Assembly (NCBI RefSeq): GCF_000661955.1
Contig: NZ_CP007597.1
Span: 434,001 to 498,000, forward strand
Source of the DNA: Stenotrophomonas rhizophila
GTDB taxonomy: Bacteria > Pseudomonadota > Gammaproteobacteria > Xanthomonadales > Xanthomonadaceae
Direction of reading: 5' to 3'
DNA: 64,000 nucleotides
This document shows, one piece after another, positions 1 through 8,944 of the stretch. The notes beneath the pieces are model-generated. The model was not told the origin of the DNA. It saw nothing but the letters and a program-made list of their open reading frames with translations, and searched no databases. The translations under genes and the position numbers were made by a program. Numbering within the stretch: position 1 is the first letter of the stretch; each line of letters starts with the position of its first letter.

Positions 1-86
1 GACTCTTCGCCTTCCTTGATTTCGATTTCGGCGAGGTTCGACTCTTCCAGCAGGTCGATCAGCTTCTTGATTTTGCGGAGATCCAT
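1..86 (-). CDS. accB: Biotin carboxyl carrier protein of acetyl-CoA carboxylase, N-terminal fragment
   Basis: Only the first 28 codons lie in the window; the gene runs off the left edge. The translation begins MDLRKIKKLIDLLEESNLAE and goes on with EIEIKEGEES, the typical start of the AccB subunit, which carries biotin for the first step of fatty acid synthesis. The start codon is the ATG at 86-84. It lies downstream of aroQ and an LprI-like gene on the same strand; aroQ-accB-accC is a common order in gamma-proteobacteria, so accC is expected just outside the window. The biotinylation domain itself cannot be seen here. Confidence 0.9.
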   Translation of the reverse strand, partial: MDLRKIKKLIDLLEESNLAEIEIKEGEE

Positions 87-139
87 GGGGGCCTCTTGGC
101 TCGTGGTGTCAGTGTGGTGGGAAGCGCGGTGCGCTCGGG

Positions 140-562
140 TCAAAGCAATTCGTAGAAGTCGCGCAGTTGCCGCGTACGGTCGCGCGCCAGGGTGATCAGG
201 CAGCGCATCTGCGCGCCGTTGCGCGCGGTGCCATCGGAGTTGAGGGCGTAGACCGCATTGCAGTCGTGGTCGCGCAACTGCATCCAGGCACGTTGCGCCA
301 ACACCAGCTCCTGTTCGGCATTGCCGCAGTAGCTGCAGCTGCCGCCCTTGGCCGGCGTACGCAGCTGCTTGCGCGCCTGCGCATACACGGCATTGAGTTC
401 GACGTCGGCGGCGGCGGCCACGTCGGAGGCGCACAGGTCGCTCTCCATCGTGGTGGTCGGGTGCGCACAGTCGATGCCTTCGGCCTCACGGTCGGACGCC
501 GCCGCGCCGGCACACAGGCCAGCCGACAGCACCACGCAGGCAAGGGCGCGCAGCAGCGTCAT
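140..562 (-). CDS. LprI-like / DUF1311 secreted protein
   Basis: This 140-residue protein has a signal peptide (residues 1 to about 22, ending GAAAS) and a small Cys-rich domain. Features of the DUF1311/LprI family are visible: an early Cys, the segment LNAVYAQARKQL, and a later LAQRAWMQLRDHDC, plus further Cys residues likely to form disulfides. In mycobacteria LprI inhibits lysozyme; the function of most family members is unknown, so the role here is an inference. Its ATG overlaps the aroQ stop codon by one base (TGATG at 564-560), so it is translationally coupled to aroQ and probably transcribed with aroQ and accB. Confidence 0.8.
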   Translation of the reverse strand: MTLLRALACVVLSAGLCAGAAASDREAEGIDCAHPTTTMESDLCASDVAAAADVELNAVYAQARKQLRTPAKGGSCSYCGNAEQELVLAQRAWMQLRDHDCNAVYALNSDGTARNGAQMRCLITLARDRTRQLRDFYELL

Positions 563-1011
563 CAGGCGCGCGTGCCCTGCAGGCGGGTCAGGGCGGCATC
601 CATCGCGTAGCGGTAGCTGTCGGCCCCAAAGCCGCAGATCACGCCCACCGCCTTGTCGCTGAAATAGCTGTGCTGGCGGAACGGCTCGCGCGCATGCGGG
701 TTGGACAGGTGGATTTCGATGAACGGCACGTCCACCGCGGCCAGCGCATCGCGCAGGGCCACCGAGGTATGGGTGAACGCAGCCGGGTTGATCAGGATGA
801 AGGCGGTGCCGTCTTCACGGGCGGCCTGCACGCGGTCCACCAGGTGGTGTTCGGCGTTGGACTGCAGGCTCTCCACGTCATGCCCGGCGGCGTTCGCCTG
901 GGCCAGCAGGGCCTGGTCGATCTGCGCCAGCGTGGTGTGCCCATACACCCCCGGCTCGCGTGTGCCGAGCAGGTTGAGGTTGGGGCCATGCAGGACCAGC
1001 AGTTTCGCCAT
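562..1011 (-). CDS. aroQ: Type II 3-dehydroquinate dehydratase
   Basis: AroQ converts 3-dehydroquinate to 3-dehydroshikimate in the shikimate pathway, in the cytosol. The 149-residue length fits the type II family. Signature segments are [17 protein letters not shown] near the N terminus with the catalytic Tyr in GVYG, a substrate-binding [20 protein letters not shown], and [20 protein letters not shown] with the conserved His. I chose the ATG at 1011; an in-frame GTG at 1020 would add only three residues. It leads a unit that continues into the LprI-like gene and accB. A second shikimate-pathway gene, the aromatic-controlled DAHP synthase, lies elsewhere in this window at 54281. Confidence 0.95.
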   Translation of the reverse strand: MAKLLVLHGPNLNLLGTREPGVYGHTTLAQIDQALLAQANAAGHDVESLQSNAEHHLVDRVQAAREDGTAFILINPAAFTHTSVALRDALAAVDVPFIEIHLSNPHAREPFRQHSYFSDKAVGVICGFGADSYRYAMDAALTRLQGTRA

Positions 1012-1201
1012 GGGTGCCACGAAGCGGGAAAGGGCGAAGTCTGGCGGAACCGGCTGATGGTGTCCAGTTCGGCGAAGTTACGGGTGTTTCAATCGGTTGT
1101 TTGAAATGCACTGCATTCACCCGTCCCGCCAGCATCTCACGCGCACGCACCCGCCTGATGTAACGCGCGCACCTGCACGGCCGTGCCACGACCCGCAGCA
1201 C

Positions 1202-2260
1202 TCACCCGGTACGCGCGTCCGCTGGAAACCACCGCTTCCCCAAACGCAACGCCACATGCACCAGCAGGATCAGCACCGGCACCTCCACCAGCGGCCCGAT
1301 CACGGCGGCGAACGCCACCGGTGAGGCCAAGCCAAAGGACGCGATCGCCACGGCGATGGCCAGTTCGAAGTTGTTGCCGGCCGCGGTGAACGCGATGGCC
1401 GTGGTGCGTGGGTAGTCGCGGGCGACGAACCGGCCCATCAGGAAGCTGATGATGAACTGGATCAGGAAGTACAGCGTCAGCGGAATGGCGATGCGCACCG
1501 CATCCATCGGAATGCGCAGCACCTCGCCCCCTTTCAGACTGAACATCGCCACGATGGTGAACAGCAGCGCGGCCAGCGTGATCGGGCTGATCCGCGGCAG
1601 GAACGTCTCTTCGTACCAGCGGGCGCCGTTGCGCGCCTGCAACCAGCGCCGGGCGAGGAAGCCGGCCAGGAACGGAATGCCCAGGTAGATCAGCACCGCC
1701 TCGGCAATGGTCCAGAAGCTGACGTGGATGACGCTGCCCTGCAGCCCGAGCATCGAGGGCAGCCACGACAGGAAGAACCACGCATAGCCGCTGAACAGTG
1801 CGATCTGGAAGATCGAGTTGAACGCCACCAGCCCTGCCACGTACTGGCTGTCACCGCGTGCCAGCTGATTCCATACCAGCACCATGGCGATGCAGCGCGC
1901 CAGGCCGATCAGGATCAGGCCGGTCATGTAGTCGGGATAGTCGCGCAGGAACAGCACGGCCAGGCCGAACATCAGCAGCGGCCCCACCACCCAGTTCTGC
2001 AGCAGCGAGAGCAGCAACACGCGCTTGTCGGCGAAGACCCGGGGCAGTTCCTCGTACTTCACCTTGGCCAGCGGCGGATACATCATCAGGATCAGGCCGA
2101 TCGCGATGGGGACGTTGGTTGAACCGACCGACAGGCTGTTAAGCGCGGCCGGTACGCCGTCGAACATCGCGCCCAGCCCCACGCCCAGCGCCATGGCCAG
2201 GAAGATCCAGAGGGTGAGGTAGCGATCCAGAAAGGAAAGACGCGGGGGCTGAGGGGGCAT
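1202..2260 (-). CDS. acr3: ACR3-family arsenite efflux permease
   Basis: This 352-residue membrane protein belongs to the bile/arsenite/riboflavin transporter (ACR3) group, which expels arsenite from the cytoplasm using the proton gradient. About ten hydrophobic segments are visible. The family's essential cysteine is present at residue 123 in the segment [14 protein letters not shown], and [17 protein letters not shown] near the C terminus matches the helix holding the conserved Glu. It follows arsR by 9 bp on the same strand and must be co-transcribed with it. Sometimes called arsB, but this is the ACR3 type, not the ArsB/NhaD type. Confidence 0.93.
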   Translation of the reverse strand: MPPQPPRLSFLDRYLTLWIFLAMALGVGLGAMFDGVPAALNSLSVGSTNVPIAIGLILMMYPPLAKVKYEELPRVFADKRVLLLSLLQNWVVGPLLMFGLAVLFLRDYPDYMTGLILIGLARCIAMVLVWNQLARGDSQYVAGLVAFNSIFQIALFSGYAWFFLSWLPSMLGLQGSVIHVSFWTIAEAVLIYLGIPFLAGFLARRWLQARNGARWYEETFLPRISPITLAALLFTIVAMFSLKGGEVLRIPMDAVRIAIPLTLYFLIQFIISFLMGRFVARDYPRTTAIAFTAAGNNFELAIAVAIASFGLASPVAFAAVIGPLVEVPVLILLVHVALRLGKRWFPADARTG

Positions 2261-2269
2261 GGCGCGTGC

Positions 2270-2581
2270 TCAGCAACCGGGCCGGTCACAGGCCGGATCA
2301 TCGGCGCAGCAGTTTTCGGTGAGGTAGGCCACCAGTGCGTTCATGGCCTGGAACTCGGCCCGGTAGCAGATGGTGCGGCCACGCTGCTCGGCGTTGATCA
2401 GCCCGGCCGCGCTCAGCTCCTTCAGGTGGAAGGACAGCGTGGCGCCGGGCAGCGCCAGCGCCTGGGCGATGTCGCCGGCCAGCTTGCCGCCGCGGCCGGC
2501 CTGCACCAGCAGGCGGAAGATCGAGAGTCGGGTGGCGTGGCCCAGGGCAGCCAGTGCGTGGGTTGCAGTCGTATGTTCCAT
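2270..2581 (-). CDS. arsR: ArsR/SmtB-family arsenic-responsive repressor
   Basis: This 103-residue winged-helix repressor should bind the ars operator and release it on binding As(III). The recognition-helix region reads [20 protein letters not shown]. It lacks the ELCVCDL metal site found in helix 3 of plasmid-type ArsR. Instead, cysteines cluster at the C terminus: C91, C92, C98 and C103, resembling the Acidithiobacillus ferrooxidans ArsR, which uses three C-terminal cysteines. The start codon (2581-2579) lies inside the 26-bp palindrome at 2575-2600, so autoregulation is likely. The gene is divergent from arsH-arsC and upstream of acr3. Confidence 0.93.
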   Translation of the reverse strand: MEHTTATHALAALGHATRLSIFRLLVQAGRGGKLAGDIAQALALPGATLSFHLKELSAAGLINAEQRGRTICYRAEFQAMNALVAYLTENCCADDPACDRPGC

Positions 2582-2600
2582 GATTCTAGAATAATGGAAC
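2575..2600. promoter_or_regulatory. ars operator, 26-bp palindrome
   Basis: A 26-bp inverted repeat with a perfect ATTCTAGAAT core at 2583-2592 and outer half-sites GTTCCAT and ATGGAAC. Only one pair, around the core, is mismatched. It sits between the divergent arsR and arsH genes and includes the arsR start codon. Position and symmetry make it the probable ArsR binding site controlling both directions. Confidence 0.75.
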
Positions 2601-2608
2601 TATCGGCG

Positions 2609-3361
2609 ATGGACAACCCCATGCACCCCCTCCCCAACGTAGTGCCCGGCGCTCTGGACCTTCCCTCGGCCGCCAGGCTGGAGCAGGGCACGGCGCCGCG
2701 CCACCGCCCGCGCATCCTCATCCTGTATGGCTCGCTGCGCCCGCAATCGTTCAGCCGCAAGCTGGCGCTGGAAGCGCAGCGGCTGCTGGAACAGCTTGGG
2801 GCGGACACCCGGCTGTTCGATCCGCATGGCCTGCCGATGCTCGACGCCGAACCGGCCACGCATCCCAAGGTGCAGGAACTGCGCCAGGCATCGCTGTGGT
2901 CCGAAGGCCAGGTGTGGGTCAGCCCGGAGCGGCATGGCACGCTGACGGCGGTGTTCAAGAATCAGATCGACTGGCTGCCGCTGGAAGAAGGCAGCGTGCG
3001 CCCCACCCAGGGACGCACGCTGGCGGTGATGCAGGTCTGCGGTGGCTCGCAATCGTTCAACGTGGTCAACGCGCTGCGCGTGCTGGGCCGTTGGATGCGC
3101 ATGGTGACCATCCCCAACCAGTCGTCCGTGCCCAAGGCATGGCAGGAGTTCGATGATGCGGGGCGGATGAAGCCGTCGGCCTATTACGATCGCGTGGTGG
3201 ACGTGATGGAGGAACTGGTCAAGTTCACCCTGCTGGTGCGCGGGCGCAGCGACTACCTGGTGGACCGCTACAGCGAACGCAAGGGCGCGGTCGAGGCGGT
3301 CGCGCTTGCGGCCGCTGCCGGCGTGGTGGACGCAGCCTTGAACCAGGCGGAGGGCGCATGA
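2609..3361 (+). CDS. arsH: ArsH, NADPH-dependent FMN reductase-type organoarsenical oxidase
   Basis: ArsH is a flavoprotein reported to oxidise trivalent organoarsenicals such as methylarsenite. The 250-residue sequence has the flavodoxin-like phosphate-binding segment [18 protein letters not shown], followed by [37 protein letters not shown] and [20 protein letters not shown], all typical of ArsH. I chose the ATG at 2609 because a GGAA lies about 9 bases upstream. An earlier in-frame ATG at 2594 lies within the operator palindrome. The stop overlaps the arsC start by 4 bp (ATGA at 3358), so the two are translationally coupled. Confidence 0.93.
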   Translation: MDNPMHPLPNVVPGALDLPSAARLEQGTAPRHRPRILILYGSLRPQSFSRKLALEAQRLLEQLGADTRLFDPHGLPMLDAEPATHPKVQELRQASLWSEGQVWVSPERHGTLTAVFKNQIDWLPLEEGSVRPTQGRTLAVMQVCGGSQSFNVVNALRVLGRWMRMVTIPNQSSVPKAWQEFDDAGRMKPSAYYDRVVDVMEELVKFTLLVRGRSDYLVDRYSERKGAVEAVALAAAAGVVDAALNQAEGA

Positions 3362-3768
3362 ACGCCGTCATTTACCACAACCCCAATTGCGGCACCTCGC
3401 GCAACACGCTGGCGATGCTTCGGCACGTGGGCATCGAACCACAGGTCATCGACTACCTGGCCCACCCGCCCAGCCGCGCGCGCCTGATCGAACTGATCGC
3501 AGCGGCAGGCCTGGGCGTTCGCGATGCCATCCGGCAGAAGGGCACGCCGTATGACGCGCTGGGGCTGGGCGACCCCGCGCTCGGCGGCGACGCACTGCTG
3601 GACGCGATGCTGGCGCATCCGATCCTGATCAACCGGCCGTTCGTGCAGACGGCGCTGGGCACCCGGCTGTGCCGTCCCTCCGAGGTCGTGCTGGAAATCC
3701 TGCCGCCGATGACGCGCCCCTTCATCAAGGAAGACGGCGAGGTGGTGGAAGCGCGGCAGGGCAGTTGA
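3358..3768 (+). CDS. arsC: Glutaredoxin-coupled arsenate reductase
   Basis: This 136-residue protein reduces arsenate to arsenite, which ACR3 then exports. The N terminus [12 protein letters not shown] carries the catalytic cysteine (C11) of the ArsC/Spx thioredoxin-fold family. The arginine-containing segments [20 protein letters not shown] match those that bind the oxyanion in the E. coli enzyme. It overlaps the end of arsH by 4 bp. Together with arsR, acr3 and arsH it completes a chromosomal arsenic resistance module. No terminator with a U-run was seen after it. Confidence 0.95.
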   Translation: MNAVIYHNPNCGTSRNTLAMLRHVGIEPQVIDYLAHPPSRARLIELIAAAGLGVRDAIRQKGTPYDALGLGDPALGGDALLDAMLAHPILINRPFVQTALGTRLCRPSEVVLEILPPMTRPFIKEDGEVVEARQGS

Positions 3769-3885
3769 CCGATCCCGATGCAGCAAACGCCCGAAGGGTT
3801 GCCATGACCATCGGGGGTTTCCGCTGCGCGCCGGGTGCACCAGCATCGCGTCCAGGCAAGGCACCCGCCATTGCATGGAGGCAGC

Positions 3886-4974
3886 ATGATCGGACGCATC
3901 AGCGGTATGTTCATTCTTGGGGTGTGCAGCGCCAGCGCGCTGGCCGCCGGGACGGGGTACCAGCCCCCCTTCCACCCCGACCAGCTGAAGGGCCCGCCGG
4001 CGGGCCGGCCCAACGAGGTGCTGGTGCTGGGCTCGCCGCACCTGTCGGGAATGCCGGACACCTTCGCGCCGGCCCAGCTGGAACCGCTGCTCGAGCGCCT
4101 GGCCGCATGGAAGCCGGAGGCGATTGCGGTGGAAGCCGTGTCCGGCCTGCAGTGCGACTACATGCGGCGCAATCCCGCGCGGTATGCCGACAGCGTGAGC
4201 AGCTACTGCGTGGATACCGGCCCGGCGCAGGCCGCAACCGGCCTGGACGTACCGGCCGCCAACGCCGAGGCCGAGCGCCTGCTGGCCCAGTGGCCCGCCA
4301 CCCCCAGTGCGGCGCAGCGCCGACGGCTGGCAGCGGTATGGCTGGCCGCCGGTGAGCGCAACTCCGCGGTGGTGCAATGGCTGCGCCTGCCCGCCGAGCA
4401 ACGCATTGCCGCCGACGGTATGACCGACGCGCTGGTGGCCTTCCTGGACAAGCGCCTGCAGCGGCGCGACGAGTCGGTGCTGGTGGCCGCCACGCTCGCT
4501 GCCCGGCTGGGACTGGAGCGGGTGTGGGCGGTGGATGACCACACCGCCGATTCGCCCACGCCGAAGGAGGTAGAGAAGGCGGCGGCCGATGCGATCAGGA
4601 AGGCGTGGGACAACCCGTATTCCAAAGCCCGCCACGCGGCGGACGATGCGCTGAACGCCCATCTGACCCAGCCGCACGGCATGCTGGCGATCTACCGCGC
4701 ATACAACGCGCCGGAAGGCGCGATGCAGACCTACCGCAGCGATTTCGGCGCGGCGCTGGTGGAGCCTTCGCCGCAGGCGTTTGGCCGCAACTACGTGGGC
4801 TACTGGGAAACCCGCAACCTGCGCATGGTCGCCAACATGCGTGACGTGCTGGGCCAGACCCCCGGCATGCGCCTGCTGACCATCGTCGGCGCGTCGCACA
4901 AGCACTACTACGAGGCCTACCTCAACCTGATGCACGACGTGCAGCTGGTGGATGCCGAAGCCGTGCTGCGCTGA
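3886..4974 (+). CDS. Secreted DUF5694-like protein
   Basis: This 362-residue protein has a signal peptide (residues 1 to about 18, ending SALAAG). The start is the ATG at 3886 because GGAGG lies 4 bases upstream; a longer frame from 3835 has no such site. The segment EVLVLGSPHLSGMPDTF near residue 45 and IVGASHKHYYEAYLNLMHDV near the C terminus, each with His residues, resemble the DUF5694 family, which looks distantly related to TraB/ChaN-type domains. The family has no established function that I know of. It stands alone between arsC and a serine hydrolase gene, both on the same strand. Confidence 0.7.
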   Translation: MIGRISGMFILGVCSASALAAGTGYQPPFHPDQLKGPPAGRPNEVLVLGSPHLSGMPDTFAPAQLEPLLERLAAWKPEAIAVEAVSGLQCDYMRRNPARYADSVSSYCVDTGPAQAATGLDVPAANAEAERLLAQWPATPSAAQRRRLAAVWLAAGERNSAVVQWLRLPAEQRIAADGMTDALVAFLDKRLQRRDESVLVAATLAARLGLERVWAVDDHTADSPTPKEVEKAAADAIRKAWDNPYSKARHAADDALNAHLTQPHGMLAIYRAYNAPEGAMQTYRSDFGAALVEPSPQAFGRNYVGYWETRNLRMVANMRDVLGQTPGMRLLTIVGASHKHYYEAYLNLMHDVQLVDAEAVLR

Positions 4975-5128
4975 CGCCCATCGACGGCGTGGTGCCAAAG
5001 CAGGCCGCTTTGAAATGCAGGGGTTCGGATACGCCGGGAGATAACTTCCGGCCTATATCGCAGCCTTCAATAGCCATGCTAGGTTGCGCTGCCCAACACT
5101 GCCGTGGGCATCCATCCAGGGGCCTGCC

Positions 5129-6850
5129 GTGCGTGTCAGTCGATCCGTCTTGTTGATGGCGATCATCGCCACCGCGTGGGCCGTGCAGCCCACGCTTGGT
5201 CAGGCGAAGCCCGCCGGCATCCCACCGGCAGATCGCCACGCGCAGGTGGACGCCCTGTTCGCCCCGTGGAACGGCACCGCCACGCCCGGCTGCGCGGTGG
5301 GGATCTCCCGCGACGGTGTGCTGGATTACGCGCGCGGTTACGGCATGTCCACGCTCGAGTACGACATCCCCCTCTCTCCGGAATCGATCTTCCTCGTCGG
5401 GTCGGTCTCCAAGCAGTTCACCGCCTTCTCGATCGCGCTGCTGGCACAGGACGGCAAGCTGTCGCTGGACGATGACATCCGCACCTACCTGCCGGAGATG
5501 TCGAACATTAGCCGCAAGATCACCATCGCGCAGCTGATCCACCACACCAGTGGCCTGCGCGAGCAGGGGCAGCTGCTGTACCTGGCCGGGTGGCGCAGCG
5601 ACGACCTCATGACCCAGAACGACATGCTGGCGATTGCCAGCCGGCAACGTGGCGTGAACTTCGCGCCGGGCAGCGAAACGCTCTACAACAATCTGGGCTA
5701 CACGCTGCTGGCGGTCATCGTGCAGCGCGTCTCCGGCAAGCCGCTGTGGGCCTTTGCCGATGAGCGCATCTTCAAGCCGCTGGGCATGGCCGACACCCAC
5801 TTCCAGGACGACCACACCGAGATCGTGCGCGGGCGTGCCGCGGCGTACCAGGCCGATGGCAAGGGCGGCTGGAAGATCAGCATTCCGGCATCGGACTACT
5901 ACGGTCCAACCGGTCTGTTCAGCACCGTGGGCGACCTGCTGAAGTGGCAGGCCAACTTCGTTGACGGGCGCGTGGGTGGGGCAGCGTTGGTGGCCTCCCT
6001 GCAGCGTTCGGCTGCGCTGGATAGCGGCGCAGCAAATGGCTACGGCGGCGGCGTGTTCGTCAGCACCTACCGTGGCCTGCGCACCATTGGCCACGATGGC
6101 GTGCATGCCGGGTACCGGGCCGACACGGTGGCCTTCCCCGACCAGCGGCTGGCGATCGTGACGCTGTGCAACGGCACCACGCTTGCACCTGCGGAGCTCA
6201 ACCAGAAGATTGCGGCGGTGTATCTCGGGGACCAGATGAGGCCGATTGCATCCGCGGTGAAGGTGCCGGAGGCGGCGTTGGTGCCGCTGGCGGGCGTGTA
6301 CTGGAGTGCCGTGACCGACGAAGTGGTGCGGGTGGACGTGAAGGACGGGGCGCTGCGTCCGTCCGGCGCGGCGTCCCCGTTGGAAGCGCTCGGCGGTGGG
6401 CTGTTCCGCGCGGGCGAGGTGGCGCGATGGCAGTTCGATACCTCCACCAAGGCGCTGCCAGGTACACGCGAACTGCGGATCTGGGATTCCTGGCCCACGC
6501 CGCGCGTCTTCTCGCGCGTTGACGCACCGATGCCCTCCGCCGAGGCGCTGGCGTCGTTGGCCGGGCAGTACCGTATCGAGGAGGTCGGCATGACCTACAC
6601 GGTGCTGATGGTGGACGGCAAGCTGACCGTGCGCTGGCCGCGCCAGAGTGACCTGGTGCTGGAGGCCGTGGGCGGTGACCGCTTCGTCAGTGGCCCATGG
6701 ACGGTGACATTCACGCGGACGGCGGTGGGTGCGGTGGACGGGTTGACGCTCACGGCGCGCCGGCTGCGACGCCTGCGGGCCGAACGGCTCACCACGGTGG
6801 AGGTGCCGGCGGTAGCGGCTACACGCACAGGCGCTGACCACGCGCGCTGA
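5129..6850 (+). CDS. Exported serine hydrolase of the class C beta-lactamase / penicillin-binding-protein family
   Basis: This 573-residue protein has an N-terminal signal peptide and a beta-lactamase-like domain (about residues 35-370). The catalytic SxxK is S92-V-S-K95 in LVGSVSKQFTAFS, the second motif is YNN in ETLYNNLGYTLLAV, and HDGVHAGYRAD stands in place of the KTG motif. The remaining C-terminal part (about 390-573) looks like the beta-rich lipocalin-like domain seen in many such hydrolases. The start is taken as GTG 5129, with a purine-rich CAGGGG about 6 bases upstream, because the signal peptide begins there; ATG 5084 is less likely. The substrate is unknown: esterase, D-aminopeptidase or carboxypeptidase roles are all possible. 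Confidence 0.85.
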   Translation: MRVSRSVLLMAIIATAWAVQPTLGQAKPAGIPPADRHAQVDALFAPWNGTATPGCAVGISRDGVLDYARGYGMSTLEYDIPLSPESIFLVGSVSKQFTAFSIALLAQDGKLSLDDDIRTYLPEMSNISRKITIAQLIHHTSGLREQGQLLYLAGWRSDDLMTQNDMLAIASRQRGVNFAPGSETLYNNLGYTLLAVIVQRVSGKPLWAFADERIFKPLGMADTHFQDDHTEIVRGRAAAYQADGKGGWKISIPASDYYGPTGLFSTVGDLLKWQANFVDGRVGGAALVASLQRSAALDSGAANGYGGGVFVSTYRGLRTIGHDGVHAGYRADTVAFPDQRLAIVTLCNGTTLAPAELNQKIAAVYLGDQMRPIASAVKVPEAALVPLAGVYWSAVTDEVVRVDVKDGALRPSGAASPLEALGGGLFRAGEVARWQFDTSTKALPGTRELRIWDSWPTPRVFSRVDAPMPSAEALASLAGQYRIEEVGMTYTVLMVDGKLTVRWPRQSDLVLEAVGGDRFVSGPWTVTFTRTAVGAVDGLTLTARRLRRLRAERLTTVEVPAVAATRTGADHAR

Positions 6851-6916
6851 CGCCCGACCCTCCAGCGCCGCCGGACTGGCTTATGATCCACCCACTTCAA
6901 CTCCTGCACCGGCATC

Positions 6917-8896
6917 ATGGACCGATCCCGTACGCACCTTGCCTGGCCACCGCGCGTGTTGGCGCTGCTTGTGCTGCTGCTGTGCTGCACCTCAGCTGCG
7001 CTGGCGCAGACCGCACGCAAGCCATCACCCTACGAGTACCGGCCAGGTAACGAGGCCGCTCCCACGTCGACCGAAGGGCCGGACTATCTGTCGCGCATCG
7101 ACAACCGCGCGCAGTTCATGCAGCTCGCCCGCGTCTACAACGCCGGTACCGCGCTGGAGATGCCGCACCTGATCTTCGTGATCGACCGGCAGAACGCCGC
7201 GCGCATCTACTACATCAACACCCCGCGCATTGCGCTGCACGAGCAGTTCGTGCGCCGCCAGCGGCTGGTGCGCAGCCTGGACAAGGCCACGCTCAACGCC
7301 CAGTACCGTGACCCCGAGCGGCGCTTCCTGTTCGGCACGCTCAGCTGGCAGCGCGATCTGCCCGGCTACACCTTCGAGTTCTGGGAGGGCGACAAGCTCA
7401 CCGCGCCCCTGCTGCGGCAGACCGACACGGTGGTGCGCGCCTCCTTCCGTGAGCCGATCCGTTTCAAGACCAACTCCACCCAGCACGAGCAGCTGGCCAC
7501 CACGATGGGCCTGGCCTACGTCAGCCAGGAGGCGCTGCTGCGCGAGCAGCGCTTCCTGCCGTTGAACACCGGCCGCGCCGAGGGTCGGCTGCGCATCGTG
7601 CGCTCGGAGGCGCAGCTGCGCACGCTGTCGCCGGGCGACATCCCGGTGCTGGATGAGGTGCCCATCGCGCTGTCACCGGTGGCCGGCCTGGTCACCCAGC
7701 GTCCCTCCACCCTGCTGTCGCACGTGAACCTGCTGGCCAAGGGCTGGGGCATTCCCAACCTCTACCTGCGCGATGCCCAGGCGGCCCTGCGCCCGTACGA
7801 CGGCCAGTGGGTCGCCCTGGAGGTCACCCACAACAACTACCAGGTCACCCGCCTGACGCGCCCGGCACGCACGCCGTCGGCCACCGCGGCGCGCCCCACG
7901 GTGCGCAACCTGCCACGCCCGGACCTGAGCGTGGTCGCGCTCAAGCCGCTGGCCGCGCTGCGCGCGCGCGACAGCGGGCATTGCGGGGTGAAGGCGGCCA
8001 ACCTCGGCACGCTGAAAACCGCGCTGCCACCCGCCGCGCGCGTGCCCGACGGCTTCTGCATCCCGTTCGCCCACTACCAGGCGATGATGCAGCGGCTGCG
8101 CATTCCCCAGCGCCTGCAGGAACTTCAACGTCGTCCCGGTTTCAGTACCGACGCGGCCGTCCGCCGTGATGCGTTGGCGGGGCTGCGTGCGGAAATCGCC
8201 AACGCCGCGCCCGATCCAGCCTTCGTGCGCAGCCTGGACAGCCAGTGGCGCAGCCAGTTGCAGGGCGGCGCGGTGTTCGTGCGCAGCTCGTCCAACTCCG
8301 AGGACCTGCCGGGCTTCAGCGGCGCCGGTTTGTACACCACCGTGCCCAATGTCACCCGCACCGACGACGTAGCCAAGGCCGTGCAGACGGTATGGGCGTC
8401 GGTCTTCAACTTCGAGGCGTACGAGGCCCGTACGGCAGCCGGCCTGCGCCAGGACGCGGTGGCCATGGCGGTACTGGTGCAGCGCGCCGCGCCTTCGGAC
8501 AGCTCCGGCGTGATGATCACGCGCGATCCGTTCGACGCCGCCCGCCGCCACATCACCTACATCTCGGCCAAGCGCGGCTTGGGTATCCGCGTGGTGGAAG
8601 GCAAGCGCCAGGCCGAGCAGGTGATGTACTCCACCTGGTCCAAGGCGGTGCAGGTACTGAGCCGGTCGGCTGAAGATACCCAGCTGGTGGCCAACGCGGC
8701 CGGCGGGGTGCGCGAAGTGCCCATCACCGGTTCACGCCAGGTGCTCACCGATGCGCTCATCGCGCGGTTGGCCCGGGTGGGCGCCAGCACCAAGCAGGCG
8801 CTGGGCGGCGTGGACCAGGACATTGAGTGGGCCGTGGTGGGGGATGAGGTGCTGATCCTGCAGTCGCGGCCGTACGTGGATGGCAGTGCGCGGTAG
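6917..8896 (+). CDS. Exported dikinase-like protein with PEP-synthase/PPDK ATP-binding domain
   Basis: This 659-residue protein has a signal peptide (residues 1-30, ending SAALA). The region around residues 245-300 contains STLLSHVNLLAKGWGIPN with His269, which resembles the phosphohistidine segment of glucan water dikinase. The C-terminal half (about 350-659) is a PPDK/PEP-synthase ATP-grasp domain: HCGVKAANLGTL at 355-366, FVRSSSNSEDLPGFSGAGLY at about 454-473, and a C-terminal QDIEWAVVGDEVLILQSRP. The His domain thus comes before the ATP domain, the order found in glucan dikinases and the reverse of PEP synthase. Residues 55-240 are unassigned. Export of an ATP-dependent enzyme is odd, so its role is open. 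Confidence 0.75.
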   Translation: MDRSRTHLAWPPRVLALLVLLLCCTSAALAQTARKPSPYEYRPGNEAAPTSTEGPDYLSRIDNRAQFMQLARVYNAGTALEMPHLIFVIDRQNAARIYYINTPRIALHEQFVRRQRLVRSLDKATLNAQYRDPERRFLFGTLSWQRDLPGYTFEFWEGDKLTAPLLRQTDTVVRASFREPIRFKTNSTQHEQLATTMGLAYVSQEALLREQRFLPLNTGRAEGRLRIVRSEAQLRTLSPGDIPVLDEVPIALSPVAGLVTQRPSTLLSHVNLLAKGWGIPNLYLRDAQAALRPYDGQWVALEVTHNNYQVTRLTRPARTPSATAARPTVRNLPRPDLSVVALKPLAALRARDSGHCGVKAANLGTLKTALPPAARVPDGFCIPFAHYQAMMQRLRIPQRLQELQRRPGFSTDAAVRRDALAGLRAEIANAAPDPAFVRSLDSQWRSQLQGGAVFVRSSSNSEDLPGFSGAGLYTTVPNVTRTDDVAKAVQTVWASVFNFEAYEARTAAGLRQDAVAMAVLVQRAAPSDSSGVMITRDPFDAARRHITYISAKRGLGIRVVEGKRQAEQVMYSTWSKAVQVLSRSAEDTQLVANAAGGVREVPITGSRQVLTDALIARLARVGASTKQALGGVDQDIEWAVVGDEVLILQSRPYVDGSAR

Positions 8897-8944
8897 CGGA
8901 TGTGCTCGCGTACGTCGGTTGAACTCACCTATCAGGAGCGTTGT

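Noticed and set aside
4922..6841. A 639-codon open frame on the minus strand opposite the serine hydrolase gene
   Set aside because: It encodes His/Arg/Gly-rich low-complexity sequence typical of antisense frames in GC-rich DNA, while the plus strand has a clear SxxK hydrolase.
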